The notes under the pieces are model-generated. The model made no database searches and was not told the DNA's origin. It worked only from the letters and a program-made list of their open reading frames with translations. A program made the translations under genes and the position numbers. A stretch of DNA of 64,000 nucleotides from Salvelinus alpinus (lineage: Eukaryota > Chordata > Actinopteri > Salmoniformes > Salmonidae), in NCBI RefSeq assembly GCF_045679555.1, contig NC_092093.1, positions 60,049,566 to 60,113,565 on the forward strand. Reading direction: 5' to 3'. This document shows positions 36,936 to 50,400 of the stretch, piece by piece; the first letter of the stretch is position 1, and each line of letters starts with the position of its first letter.

Positions 36936-39900
36936 TGAGACAGTGAGAGAGTTAGGCTACAGAGGGGATTATTGGGTAGTTTGGTTCATCAGGCTGATCC
37001 CCTTTCTTTGCTTGAGTATGGTACCTCTGTATCTGATAGAGAATTGACTATTGGAGATGTAGCAGTAGGGAAGGTGAAGGTTATCGCAGTGTCTTGTGTT
37101 ATATAGATGGATTTCAGAATGAACCTGGAATAATCCATTGAAAGGTAAACTGTCTGGAAGGTATGAGTAGTTGTAGATGAAAGTTAATAACTGGTGTACA
37201 TTAATGTTGTAAATAGACACGATATCGAGTTTATTTAACAAAGGTGCAGATGGAGCCAGGAATCTAGAGGAGGCGGCTAGTCTTGCACATGTATTTTGCA
37301 TGATGAGTAATTTGTCTGGGTAGGAGGCATATGTACTGGCCTAATATTACAGGAAATGAGATATGGGTAAATTAAGCTATAGTATAGAGTTAGGAAGCAA
37401 GCCTGATTAACCAAACCACTAATCTTTCTGATGATACCTACAGTTTTCATCACTTTGCTGCAGACAAATTGAATATGATCTTTCCAGGATACCTTTTCAT
37501 CACTTAGAACTCCAGTGGATGTGACTTGCTCCATTTCGTTCCCACCAATTGAGATTCTGGTTCTTTTTTTATTTATTTTTTACAATATTTCTTATTATTG
37601 CTATTTAATACAATAAAGTTATATTTTTAACATTTAATGGCATTTGCAAAACACATAGCTATGATAAATTACAGAACATATTTTCTGACCATGTATATTT
37701 ATTTCTAGACACTTGTTTTAGAAGTGACTTACCTTCTCTTTCCTGCTATCTGAAGCCTCTTGGTTGGAGATCCCAGAAACCTGCATGGGAAGCTTGTTTG
37801 TTGAGGGCTTCTGTTGGAATCATTATTATATTAATTTTCATAAAAACATGTATTTTAATGGCAGTTATATAGGCAAGAACAGTCACTTACAGAGTACACA
37901 TTGATATAAAAAAAAACAGCCTTGTCAATCCAATACTTTTGATCACAAACGTCTACTTATAAAATGCATTATTCTAATCTAGTTGACTTACCAGCTTTGA
38001 TAGCTTGTGTTTTCTATACAAGAGCAGGGGCTTGGCAAACAGTAGCCAAGGCACCATAAGCACAGCAACAACCACCAGAAATATTTGCACAGGTCTCTGT
38101 ATAATAAAATGTTTAAAAATGAGAAAATTACAGTTTTTGCTTAGAACTTAATGCATAGCCAGGTTTATGTTGCGTCTGGGCATCTATTATTTTTTTGTGT
38201 CCAAATGCATACGTTAAATTGAAACAATTTCTGTGATTTCCTTGGATGAAAAACATGATTACATTATGTCACTTAGCAGAGTATTCTATCCAAAGGTCTT
38301 AAAGCACAGTGAGTGCATACATTTGAGTATGTATATGTGTTCCAATCTGGGAAATGAACCGGCAAATTATATTTTAAGAACCCATGACATTTTAGGTTGA
38401 AGAAACCCATTGTACCTGTGTTCTGTAAAGTACAGTGCCCTCAGAGCTGTAGTCAAAGAGTATCATGTTGATGAAGAGGAGCAGGATGCTAGGAGCAGAT
38501 TCAGACTTCATCACTACACACCACTTGTAGAGGATGAGGAAGATCAGGTATCCAAACAGAGAGAGCATGAAAATCACCTCTGGAATGAACTGCAACGCAA
38601 CATCCTTTAAGTTTCTGAAGAATCTGCAATGAAACGATACAGTTGGAGGCAATCAGTTGGCACTACATTTTAAGTGACAGTGTACTGGTTTATCATAAAC
38701 AGTGCTGTACAGTGTTTTTGTAAGTACTGTAGTTCTCCTGGCAAAAATACATGTACTTTTCTTTATTACCCTGTTACTCTTACATGAAATTATCACAGTG
38801 ATATTCCTGCCTCTGTGTTAGTATTAAGGGCTTGCCAAACAGGAATCGGCGACAGAGTTTCCTATTCACTTTCAAAGGAGCTAGGCGGGGGGTGGAATTA
38901 TATCCAGGAGGAGTAGTCGGCGGTGCTCGTGAAAGCCACCTGGCGGAGGCGGAGAAAATAGGAATCTGCTCTATTTTGGCGAACTTGGGGAGTTTCGCTT
39001 CCTGTCTGGGAAGCACTTTACTTACATGTAGTTCACCAGACTCAGAGTGACTCCAAAGAGCATGTGGGCCACTCCCATGATAACAGACATCTTCATCTTG
39101 TAAGAGTTCAGGAACGACAGCTTATTCGATGCAATATTCCAAATCTGTATCAGACATCAGTTTGAAATAGAAAAAGTTGGATCAGGTTACATTGTATATA
39201 AGATCATCTTTAATTAAAAAAGTTAAGTAACTGCATCCCAGCTGGTTAATAACTTAATACTCAAGCATTTATAATACAAAATGCACGAAAGAAACAAAAC
39301 CCAGAATAAAATACACTGAAGGAAAGCCCACCTTACTGAGTAGCAGAGAAAAGCACTTTTCATGACATGATATGAACAGTAACACAATGCTGTTCACTTT
39401 TTTTCACAACTGCAAATAGAGATCAATATATTTGACACTTCGCCCTTAAATCTATGTGGGGTTAGAAGAGTTTGCACACACTAACCGGGTCAACACCAAA
39501 TGGGTAGGGATTGCCAGAGTAGACTCCAGACACCAGGGGGTCCAGATGAAGATGGCCTGAGTCATGCAACGTGTCATTACTGGGGAGAAAGAACAAAACA
39601 AACAATTTACATTGTTATTCCAACTCATTTGTTACAATACTATTACAGCTTTAATAAAGGAGGAAACTCACGTCCACGGGCCGTGTGGATGGAACATGGG
39701 TCGGACGCTCCACGAGGATCCAAAGACGTTGAAGGACTTGGAGAAGCAGTCGTTGTAGATGAGGCCAGTGTATATGGAGAAGAGGCCCATCAGGAATATA
39801 ATGTAGCGTCCATCCACCAGCATGTCAATCAGCTGCAGGGACGAGTAACTAACGTTACAGTCAAAACAATGCACCGCATTGTCTTTCAATGTTAGTGTAG

Positions 39901-41404
39901 TTGTAACACCCTCATTAAAAAAAAAAAAAAAATGTTTCCACTAACATTTTGTACAACATCACATTTACAGCTTCAAAAGTTGACTTTTCACTAGTGGCAC
40001 TTAAACAACACAATTGACTTGACATATACTATTCATCCTCAGGGCTCAGACCATCCTCTGACAGAGTGCTTTTCATACCTCATTCTTCAGCTTCCTGAAG
40101 TGTTCTTGGTGTAGGATCAGCCATAAAGCGAGCAGAGTCATGACGAGACCGTGACCACAGTCTCCAAACATGACCGCAAACAGGAAGGGGAAGGTCACCA
40201 TGGTGTATGGAGCTGAAAAGATATCACATTCGAACAGGATTTCAATAGTTGTGATCTCTGCCAAAACGACTTGAGGGACTTCTCTTATTCTTTACAATAT
40301 TACCAACAGCTAAAAAAGGAAACAAACAAAGGCTAATCAGATCTGGGTCAGTCACATTATGTCATTAAGGGATCCTGAGTGGCGCAGCGGTCTAAGGCAC
40401 TGCATTACAGTGCTAGAGGCATCACTACAGATCGGGTTCAATCCCAAGCTGTATCACAACCGGCCGTGATCGGGAGTCCCATAGGGCGGCGCACAATTCG
40501 CCCAGCGTCGACCGGGTTAGTGGAGGGTTTGGCCTGGGTAGGCCGTCATTGTAAATAAGAATTTGTTCTTAACTGACTTGCCTAATTTAAAAAAAAAAGT
40601 CAAATACTTCTAAATACACACGTAGGATCTTAAATTTGAACCAGTTTGCTACAGCAGGAAAATAATCCTGCAGCAACAGGAAATGTGGATTGTAACGAAT
40701 GAAAATGTTTGTAGAGGTAGATACATTTTTCATGAAGGAAAATCAAGTCTGAAATTTCAATGTGGAAATTACAAACTTCAGAAGCCTTTTAATCCTCAAA
40801 TACACTACAAGTTTTACAGTTCCTGCATTGCGGGAATGTTCTCCTGCAACAGGGTGATCAAATGGAAGTCCCCAAAGTGCACACTCCAATGTAAATCAAG
40901 CGCACACAGGAGATGTGGTGTTGTTACCTGGGTTTATTTCCTGATAGTTGCCGACCCCATAGGCATCAATGATGCTCTGGAAACCTGAGGTAAAGGAGTT
41001 AACCCTGTTGAATGTTGGGGGTGTCTGCTGGGTTTGGATTCTGTTCACGACGGGGCTAAGACTGGAGCCGCTCTGCTCCTAATGTTAAAAGAGCACCAAC
41101 ACACAGAAAGATAAACACACACAGTTCATTTTAAAAAATCTGCATGTACACCCTGAATGCTGAGTCATTTAAGCAAGTTTGGGAGACTTACTGATCCATG
41201 TATCAGTGCAGTGTGCACAGAGTTTAGGTCAGACACTGGACACCAAATCTCAGCAACAATCAGCTTCTGTGTGATGTCTATGTTACACAGGTTCAATGTG
41301 TAATAGATGGCCTTCATCTTCTTTACTTTAGTGGTCCACTCCTGGAGGTTGGCTGCTGCTGCAGTCAGGACAGTCGCACGGAACTCCTCTGTCCTCTTCA
41401 GGAC
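35663..41404 (-). CDS. atp6v0a4: atp6v0a4 coding exons 9-20 (membrane domain and C terminus)
   Basis: Twelve exons encode the end of the cytosolic arm ([37 protein letters not shown]), the TM1-TM6 region, a short linker ([20 protein letters not shown]), and the proton-channel helices with [12 protein letters not shown]. That motif contains the Arg equivalent to the essential Arg735 of yeast Vph1. The last exon ends [20 protein letters not shown] and TGA at 35665-35663. Every exon is bounded by GT and AG. Confidence 0.9.
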
Positions 41405-44400
41405 CTGACAGAAGATTAATGACCAGAAAGAAAGAAAAGTGTTTTGTTTTCTTCCATCCCTCTAACCTCTTATTTAAAATATTGTTCTACTTCCATCTGT
41501 GACATTACATTAGGACTAATTAAAGCAGGATAGAGAAAGTCCTGACATATTACTGACATTTAATGTACAGTTGAAGTCGAAAGTTTACATACACCTTATC
41601 CAAATACATTTAAACTCAGTTTTTCCACAATTCCTGACATTTAATCCGAGTAAAAATTCCCTGTCTTAGGTCAGTTAGGATCACCACTTTATTTTAAGAA
41701 TGTGAAATGTCAGAACAATAGTAGAGAGAATTATTTATTTCAGCTTTATTTCTTTCATCACATTCCCAGTGGAAGTTTACATACACTCAATTAGTACTTG
41801 GTAGCTTGGCCTTTAAATAGTTTAACTTGGGTCAAACGTTTCGGGTAGCCTTCCACAATAAGTTGGGTTAATTTTGGCACATTCCTCCGGACAGAGCTGG
41901 TGTAACTGAGTCAAGTTTGTAGGCCTCCTTGCTCGCACAAGTTTTTTCAGTTCTGCCCACAAATTTTCCATAGGATTGAGGTCAGGGCTTTGTGATGGCC
42001 ACTCCAATACCTTGACTTTGTTTCCCTTAAGCCATTTTGCCACAACTTTGGAAGTATGCTTGGGGTCATTGTCCATTTGGAAGACCCATTTGCGACCAAG
42101 CTTTAACTTCCTGACTGATGCCTTGAGATGTTGCTTCAATATATCCTCATAATTTTCCTCTCTCATGATGCCATCTATTTTGTGAAGTGCACCTGTCCCT
42201 CCTGCAGAAAAGCACCCCCACAACATGATGCTGCCACGCCCGTGCTTCACAGTTGGGATGGGGTTCTTCAGCTCACAAGCCTCCCCCTTTTTCCTCCAAA
42301 CATAACGATGGTCATTATGGCCAAACAGTTCTATTTTTGTTTCATCAGACCAGTGGACATTTCTCCAAAAAGTATGATCGTTGTCCCCATGTGCAGTTGC
42401 AAACTGTAGTCTGGCTTTTTTATGGCAGTTTTGGAGCAGTGGCTTCTTCCTTGCTGAGCGGCCTTTCAGGTTATGTCGATATAGGGCTTGTTTTACTGTG
42501 GATATAGATACTTTTGTACCCGTTTCCTCCAGCATCTTCACAAGGTACTTGCTGTTGTTCTAGGATTGATTTGCACTTTTCGCACCAAAGTACGTTAATC
42601 TCTAGGAGACAGAACTTTTGACGGCTGCGTGGTCCCATGGTGTTTATACTTGCATACTATTGTTTGTACAGATGAACGTGGTACATTCAGGCGTTTAGAA
42701 ATTGCTCTCAAGGATGAACCAGACTTGTGGAGGTCTACAATTCTTTTCTGAGGTCTTGGTTTGATTTTCCCATGATGTCAAGCAAAGAGACACTGAGTTT
42801 GAAGGTAGGCCTTGAAATACATCCACAGGTACACTTCCAATTGACTCAAATGATGTCAATTAGCTTATTAGAAGCTTCTAAAGCCATGACGTCATTTTCT
42901 GGATTTTTCCAAGCTGTTCAAAGGCACAGTGAGCTTAGTGTATGTAAACTCCTGACCCACTGGAATTGTGATACTGTGAATTTTAAGTGAAATAATCTGT
43001 CTGTAAACAAATGTTGGAAACATTACTTGTGTCATGCACAAAGTAGATGTCCTAACCGACTTGCCAAAACTATAGTTTGTTAACAAGAAATTTGTGGAGT
43101 GGTTGAAAAGCGAGTTTTAATGACTCCAACCTAAGTGCATGTAAACTTCCCACTTCAACTGTATGTATTCGCATGCATACCTTTATTTAACTAGGCAAGT
43201 CAGTTAAGAACACATTTTTATTTACAATGATGGCCTACCCCGGCCAAACCCTAACCCGGACGACGCTGGGCCAATTGTGTGCTGCCCTATGGTACTCCCA
43301 ATCACGGCCGGTTGTGATACAGCCTGGAATCGAACCAGGGTCTGTAGTGATGCCTTAGACCGCTGTGCCGCTCGGGAGCAGCTTCATTGTCAAAGGATTC
43401 TATAATGAACTTTTACCAATCGAAGGTCTTCGATGCGTGTGTTGGCGTTTGTTCTCATTTCCTTTCTTGCGTACGCATTGTTGGGACATGGATACATGCT
43501 GGCATGAAACCTGAAGTAGAACATAATATTAATATTTTTTGCTAATTTACTTATTTTCAAGGCTTTTGACATACTCAAGGGATCTTTTCACTCACCCATC
43601 ACAAAGCTTTCTGATCTTTCCTCTGATCTGGTCTCCTTGGACAAATACTACGAACACATCCTTCTTCACTGGATCCTCCTGTGAGCATAAAACAATGTTT
43701 GTTTACTTAACACGCATCTGCAATTATAAGCTAATGAACAACCTTTTTGTTTAATGGTTGTTTGCCTTTAAATAGAGGAGATCCTTATGTTTGAACATGT
43801 GCTTTATAGTGAACCATTTCCTTACAGCCATGTTCTCCTCCTCATGGGGCTTGATTTCAGCATGGCGGAGGACAAAGTTTCCATGAAACAGTCGCCACAG
43901 GATCTTTTCGAAGGCAGGGAAACGTTCATGCTTGATTACTCCTGCAACAAACCTGCCATGGGGATAGAAAAGGAAGGCATCAAATACTTTACTTGGTTAT
44001 CTGATGTCTCTACAACCTGATAGCAACCTGAAAAAAAAGTAGGGTGGTGGCCCCTACTTTAAACCAATTCCAGTGTTGTTTTGTGGTTAGCCTAACTAGT
44101 AACATTAGGCTAATAATTCACCCAAGTTTCAGGGGTCCGTTGGTGCTGGTGTAACTGGTGCGTCGGCTTGTCACCCTGGAAGAGTACACCGAGTCTTCAG
44201 AAGGAAGCTCAGAGATGGAAAGCTGGGACTCAGCCTATAGGCACAACATGAGAAGAAACAGGACTGTTTATGCTATCATTCTTTATAACATTCTTCTTTC
44301 CATCCCAGTATTTGTTAGGAGGACATAAGTCAAATGCAGTCAGTCATTTACCTCCTCAAAAAAGTCATCAGTCATCTGCAGGAGATGGTTGATCTCCATT

Positions 44401-47400
44401 AGTTGAGTGAAGTTCTGCCTGAGGGTGTCTCGGTTTGAGTTGATCTCCTTCAGCTCCTGCTCCAGTTTATCAAAGCTAGACTGTAACATACATGGAGAAA
44501 AAGGGGATCCCAACATGAGTTTATTGTATTAAACGGTAGTCATTGGACTAACTTGGTATAAACCAGTTACATTAACATAACTAGCCTACTGGGTTTGCTG
44601 CACTCATTATGTCTAGGGGTCTTAGGCCTAGCTACATGGTCTGTAACTTGATTAGATATGTTTAATAAATATGAGACATAAGCATATGCGACCAGGTGGT
44701 CAGAGCCTGTGCCCAGAAGACAGTCACCTTACCTGAGGTCCAGGGCCAGCTCAGCCATGACTCCCATTGTCAGCCAGTCCAAGCAGATTAGTATCCATTC
44801 AAAGTGGTGACCCAAAGTAAATATATACAAAAAAAAAACTACAAAGAGGCATGCCTAAACTAAAGAGGTGAACCAACACAAAACAACTCCAAACAAGCCG
44901 AGAGGCCTCTCGTCACGCATTGCCAATCAAACCTGATTGGCACCACCTGTAGTGCTTATCAAGGCTTCCTGGTAGAGCACAGACCGTGACCTGGTTGCTG
45001 CTGCCACCTGGGGATGAAGTGTGGAAGTGCATCCTGGTAGTGTGTTTGTCTATGTCCTAACACTAACCTTCCTCCCATATCATAACACGAATTAAGCTAG
45101 ACTTTAACATACATGGAGAAAGGGGGATTGCAAAATGAGTTCATTGTATTAAATGGTTGTCATTGGCCTAACTTGGTATAAACAAGTTACATCAAACTAA
45201 TGATGACACAGCTGGGAAAGAATCCGACCAACTATGAGAGCAAGCATCTTACCTCTAAATCCAGAACATCTCGTGGAAAAGGTATTGTCTCACTGGTAAA
45301 GTCTGCTGGGATGGGGATGTTTGATTTGACAACCTCATTTTCCAAGAACCCTAGTAGAAATGAGCCCAATGTTTAGAGAGGGGATTTTCTAGGTATTTAT
45401 TTAGAAGGGGCATTTGTCCAGACTCCTATTTTAAATCTTCCTTTAAAAACCACATACTTACGAAGAATTCTCTCCATCTCCTCACATTTCTTCACCTCCT
45501 TCACAAATCTGCGCTGAAAGGCGACTGTTCCAGGATTTAGCTAAAACATATGAAAATATATACTTAAATTGGTTGACATGTGTTAGGTGTTAGTAGCCTC
45601 GGTTGCAGTTCACATAATGACTTCAGTGTAAACTATTTTCTCATATTCTGTGTGAAGTGTTTACCTTCAATAGAAAACAAAAACTCACACTGAACTAAGT
45701 ACTGTAACCAAACTGAATTGCTCTGGGTTGAAGTTCTCATCTACAGATCTAAACTCAGCTTCCCCTCCCACCACATAAATTAACAATCGCGTTTTAATAC
45801 GATCAGTTATGTAATTGCATTAAAGTAAGTATGCGTAAAAGTAACCGTTTGTTTTTGCATGGTGAATGTGTAATTGTTGGTTTGTGCACAAACATAATGA
45901 AATATTTTTGGGAAGGTTCTTTACAGGCAAAATATATTAACCTTAATGTGAGAGGGGAATCAATAGACCTACACATGTAAAACACAGTATCTCCACGTTT
46001 CACATGTTATTTGTCATTAGAACGCACAAGAATTTGGATAGGTTCAACTTTTTCCTTTAATGACTCTATATTATGTCAACTTACAGTGTTAATGACTCTA
46101 TATTATTTCAACTTACAGTGTTAATGACTCTATATTATTTCAACTTACAGTGTTAATGACTCTATATTATTTCAACTTACAGTGTTAATGACTCTATATT
46201 ATATCAACTTACAGTGTTAATGACTCTATATTATTTCAACTTACAGTGTTAATGACTCTATATTATTTCAACTTACAGTGTTAATGACTCTATATTATTT
46301 CAACTTAGTGTTAATGACTCTATATTATTTCAACTTACAGTGTTAATGACTCTATATTATATCAACTTACAGTGTTAATGACTCTATATTATTTCAACTT
46401 ACAGTGTTAATGACTCTATATTATTTCAACTTACAGTGTTAATGACTCTATATTATTTCAACTTAGTGTTAATGACTCTATATTATTTCAACTTACAGTG
46501 TTAATGACTCTATATTATTTCAACTTACAGTGTTAATGACTCTATATTATGTCAACTTACAGTGTTAATGACTCTATATTATGTCAACTTATAGTGTTAA
46601 TGACTCTATATTATTTCAACTTACAGTGTTAATGACTCTATATTATTTCAACTTACAGTGTTAATGACTCTATATTATGTCAACTTACAGTGTTAATGAC
46701 TCTATATTATTTCAACTTACAGTGTTAATGACTCTATATTATTTCAACTTACAGTGTTAATGACTCTATATTATTTCAACTTACAGTGTTAATGACTCTA
46801 TATTATGTCAACTTACAGTGTTAATGACTCTATATTATTTCAACTTACAGTGTTAATGACTCTATATTATTTCAACTTACAGTGTTAATGACTCTATATT
46901 ATTTCAACTTACAGTGTTAATGACTCTATATTATATCAACTTACAGTGTTAATGACTCTATATTATTTCAACTTACAGTGTTAATGACTCTATATTATTT
47001 CAACTTACAGTGTTAATGACTCTATATTATTTCAACTTAGTTTTAATGACTCTATATTATGTCAACTTATAGTGTTAATGACTCTATATTATTTCAACTT
47101 ACAGTGTTAATGACTCTATATTATTTCAACTTACAGTGTTAATGACTCTATATTATGTCAACTTACAGTGTTAATGACTCTATATTATTTCAACTTACAG
47201 TGTTAATGACTCTATATTATTTCAACTTACAGTGTTAATGACTCTATATTATTTCAACTTACAGTGTTAATGACTCTATATTATGTCAACTTACAGTGTT
47301 AATGACTCTATATTATTTCAACTTACAGTGTTAATGACTCTATATTATTTCAACTTACAGTGTTAATGACTCTATATTATGTTAACTTACAGTGTTAATG

Positions 47401-50400
47401 ACTCTATATTATGTCAACTTACAGTGTTAATGACTCTATATTATTTCAACTTACAGTGTTAATGACTCTATATTATTTCAACTTACAGTGTTAATGACTC
47501 TATATTATTTCAACTTACAGTGTTAATGACTCTATATTATTTCAACTTACAGTGTTAATGATTCTATATTATTTCAACTTACAGTGTTAATGACTCTATA
47601 TTATTTCAACTTACAGTGTTAATGACTCTATATTATGTCAACTTACAGTGTTAATGACTCTATATTATTTCAACTTACAGTGTTAATGACTCTATATTAT
47701 TTCAACTTACAGTGTTAATGACTCTATATTATTTCAACTTACAGTGTTAATGACTCTATATTATATCAACTTACAGTGTTTATGACTCTATATTATTTCA
47801 ACTTACAGTGTTAATGACTCTATATTATTTCAACTTACAGTGTTAATGACTCTATATTATTTCAACTTAGTGTTAATGACTCTATATTATTTCAACTTAC
47901 AGTGTTAATGACTCTATATTATATCAACTTACAGTGTTAATGACTCTATATTATTTCAACTTACAGTGTTAATGACTCTATATTATTTCAACTTACAGTG
48001 TTAATGACTCTATATTATTTCAACTTAGTGTTAATGACTCTATATTATTTCAACTTACAGTGTTAATGACTCTATATTATTTCAACTTACAGTGTTAATG
48101 ACTCTATATTATGTCAACTTACAGTGTTAATGACTCTATATTATTTCAACTTACCGTGTTAATGACTCTATATTATTTCAACTTACAGTGTTAATGACTC
48201 TATATTATTTCAACTTACAGTGTTAATGACTCTATATTATTTCAACTTACAGTGTTAATGACTCTATATGATTTCAACTTACAGTGTTAATGACTCTATA
48301 TTATATCAACTTACAGTGTTAATGACTCTATATTATGTCAACTTACAGTGTTAATGACTATATTATTTCAACTTACAGTGTTAATGACTCTATATTATTT
48401 CAACTAACAGGTGTTAATGACTCTATATTATTTCAACTTACAGTGTTAATGACTCTATATTATTTCAACTTACAGTGTTAATGACTCTATATTATTTCAA
48501 CTTACAGTGTTAATGACTCTATATTATTTCAACTTAGTGTTAATGACTCTATATTATTTCAACTTACAGTGTTAATGACTCTATATTATTTCAACTTACA
48601 GTGTTAATGACTCTATATTATGTCAACTTACAGTGTTAATGACTCTATATTATTTCAACTTACCGTGTTAATGACTCTATATTATTTCAACTTACAGTGT
48701 TAATGACTCTATATTATTTCAACTTACAGTGTTAATGACTCTATATTATTTCAACTTACAGTGTTAATGACTCTATATGATTTCAACTTACAGTGTTAAT
48801 GACTCTATATTATATCAACTTACAGTGTTAATGACTCTATATTATGTCAACTTACAGTGTTAATGACTATATTATTTCAACTTACAGTGTTAATGACTCT
48901 ATATTATTTCAACTAACAGGTGTTAATGACTCTATATTATTTCAACTTACAGTGTTAATGAAACTATATTATTTCAACTTACAGTGTTAATGACTCTATA
49001 TTATTTCAACTTACAGTGTTAATGACTCTATATTATTTCAACTTACAGTGTTAATGACTCTATATTATTTCAACTTACAGTGTTAATGATTCTATATTAT
49101 TTAAACTTACAGTGTTAATGACTCTATATTATTTCAACTTACAGTGTTAATGACTCTATATTATGTCAACTTACAGTGTTAATGACTCTATATTATTTCA
49201 ACTTACAGTGTTAATGACTCTATATTATATCAACTTACAGTGTTTATTACTATATTATTTCAACTTACAGTGTTAATGACTCTATATTATTTCAACTTAC
49301 AGTGTTAATGACTCTATATTATTTCAACTTAGTGTTAATGACTCTATATTATTTCAACTTACAGTGTTAATGACTCTATATTATATCAACTTACAGTGTT
49401 AATGACTCTATATTATTTCAACTTACAGTGTTAATGACTCTATATTATTTCAACTTACAGTGTTAATGACTCTATATTATTTCAACTTAGTGTTAATGAC
49501 TCTATATTATTTCAACTTACAGTGTTAATGACTCTATATTATTTCAACTTACAGTGTTAATGACTCTATATTATGTCAACTTACAGTGTTAATGACTCTA
49601 TATTATTTCAACTTACCGTGTTAATGACTCTATATTATTTCAACTTACAGTGTTAATGACTCTATATTATTTCAACTTACAGTGTTAATGACTCTATATT
49701 ATTTCAACTTACAGTGTTAATGACTCTATATGATTTCAACTTACAGTGTTAATGACTCTATATTATATCAACTTACAGTGTTAATGACTCTATATTATGT
49801 CAACTTACAGTGTTAATGACTATATTATTTCAACTTACAGTGTTAATGACTCTATATTATTTCAACTAACAGGTGTTAATGACTCTATATTATTTCAACT
49901 TACAGTGTTAATGACTCTATATTATTTCAACTTACAGTGTTAATGACTCTATATTATTTCAACTTACAGTGTTAATGACTCTATATTATTTCAACTTACA
50001 GTGTTAATGACTCTATATTATATCAACTTACAGTGTTAATGACTCTATATTATGTCAACTTACAGTGTTAATGACTATATTATTTCAACTTACAGTGTTA
50101 ATGACTCTATATTATTTCAACTAACAGGTGTTAATGACTCTATATTATTTCAACTTACAGTGTTAATGACTCTATATTATTTCAACTTACAGTGTTAATG
50201 ACTCTATATTATTTCAACTTACAGTGTTAATGACTCTATATTATTTCAACTTAGTGTTAATGACTCTATATTATTTCAACTTACAGTGTTAATGACTCTA
50301 TATTATTTCAACTTAGTGTTAATGACTCTATATTATTTCAACTTACAGTGTTAATGACTCTATATTATTTCAACTTAGTGTTAATGACTCTATATTATTT

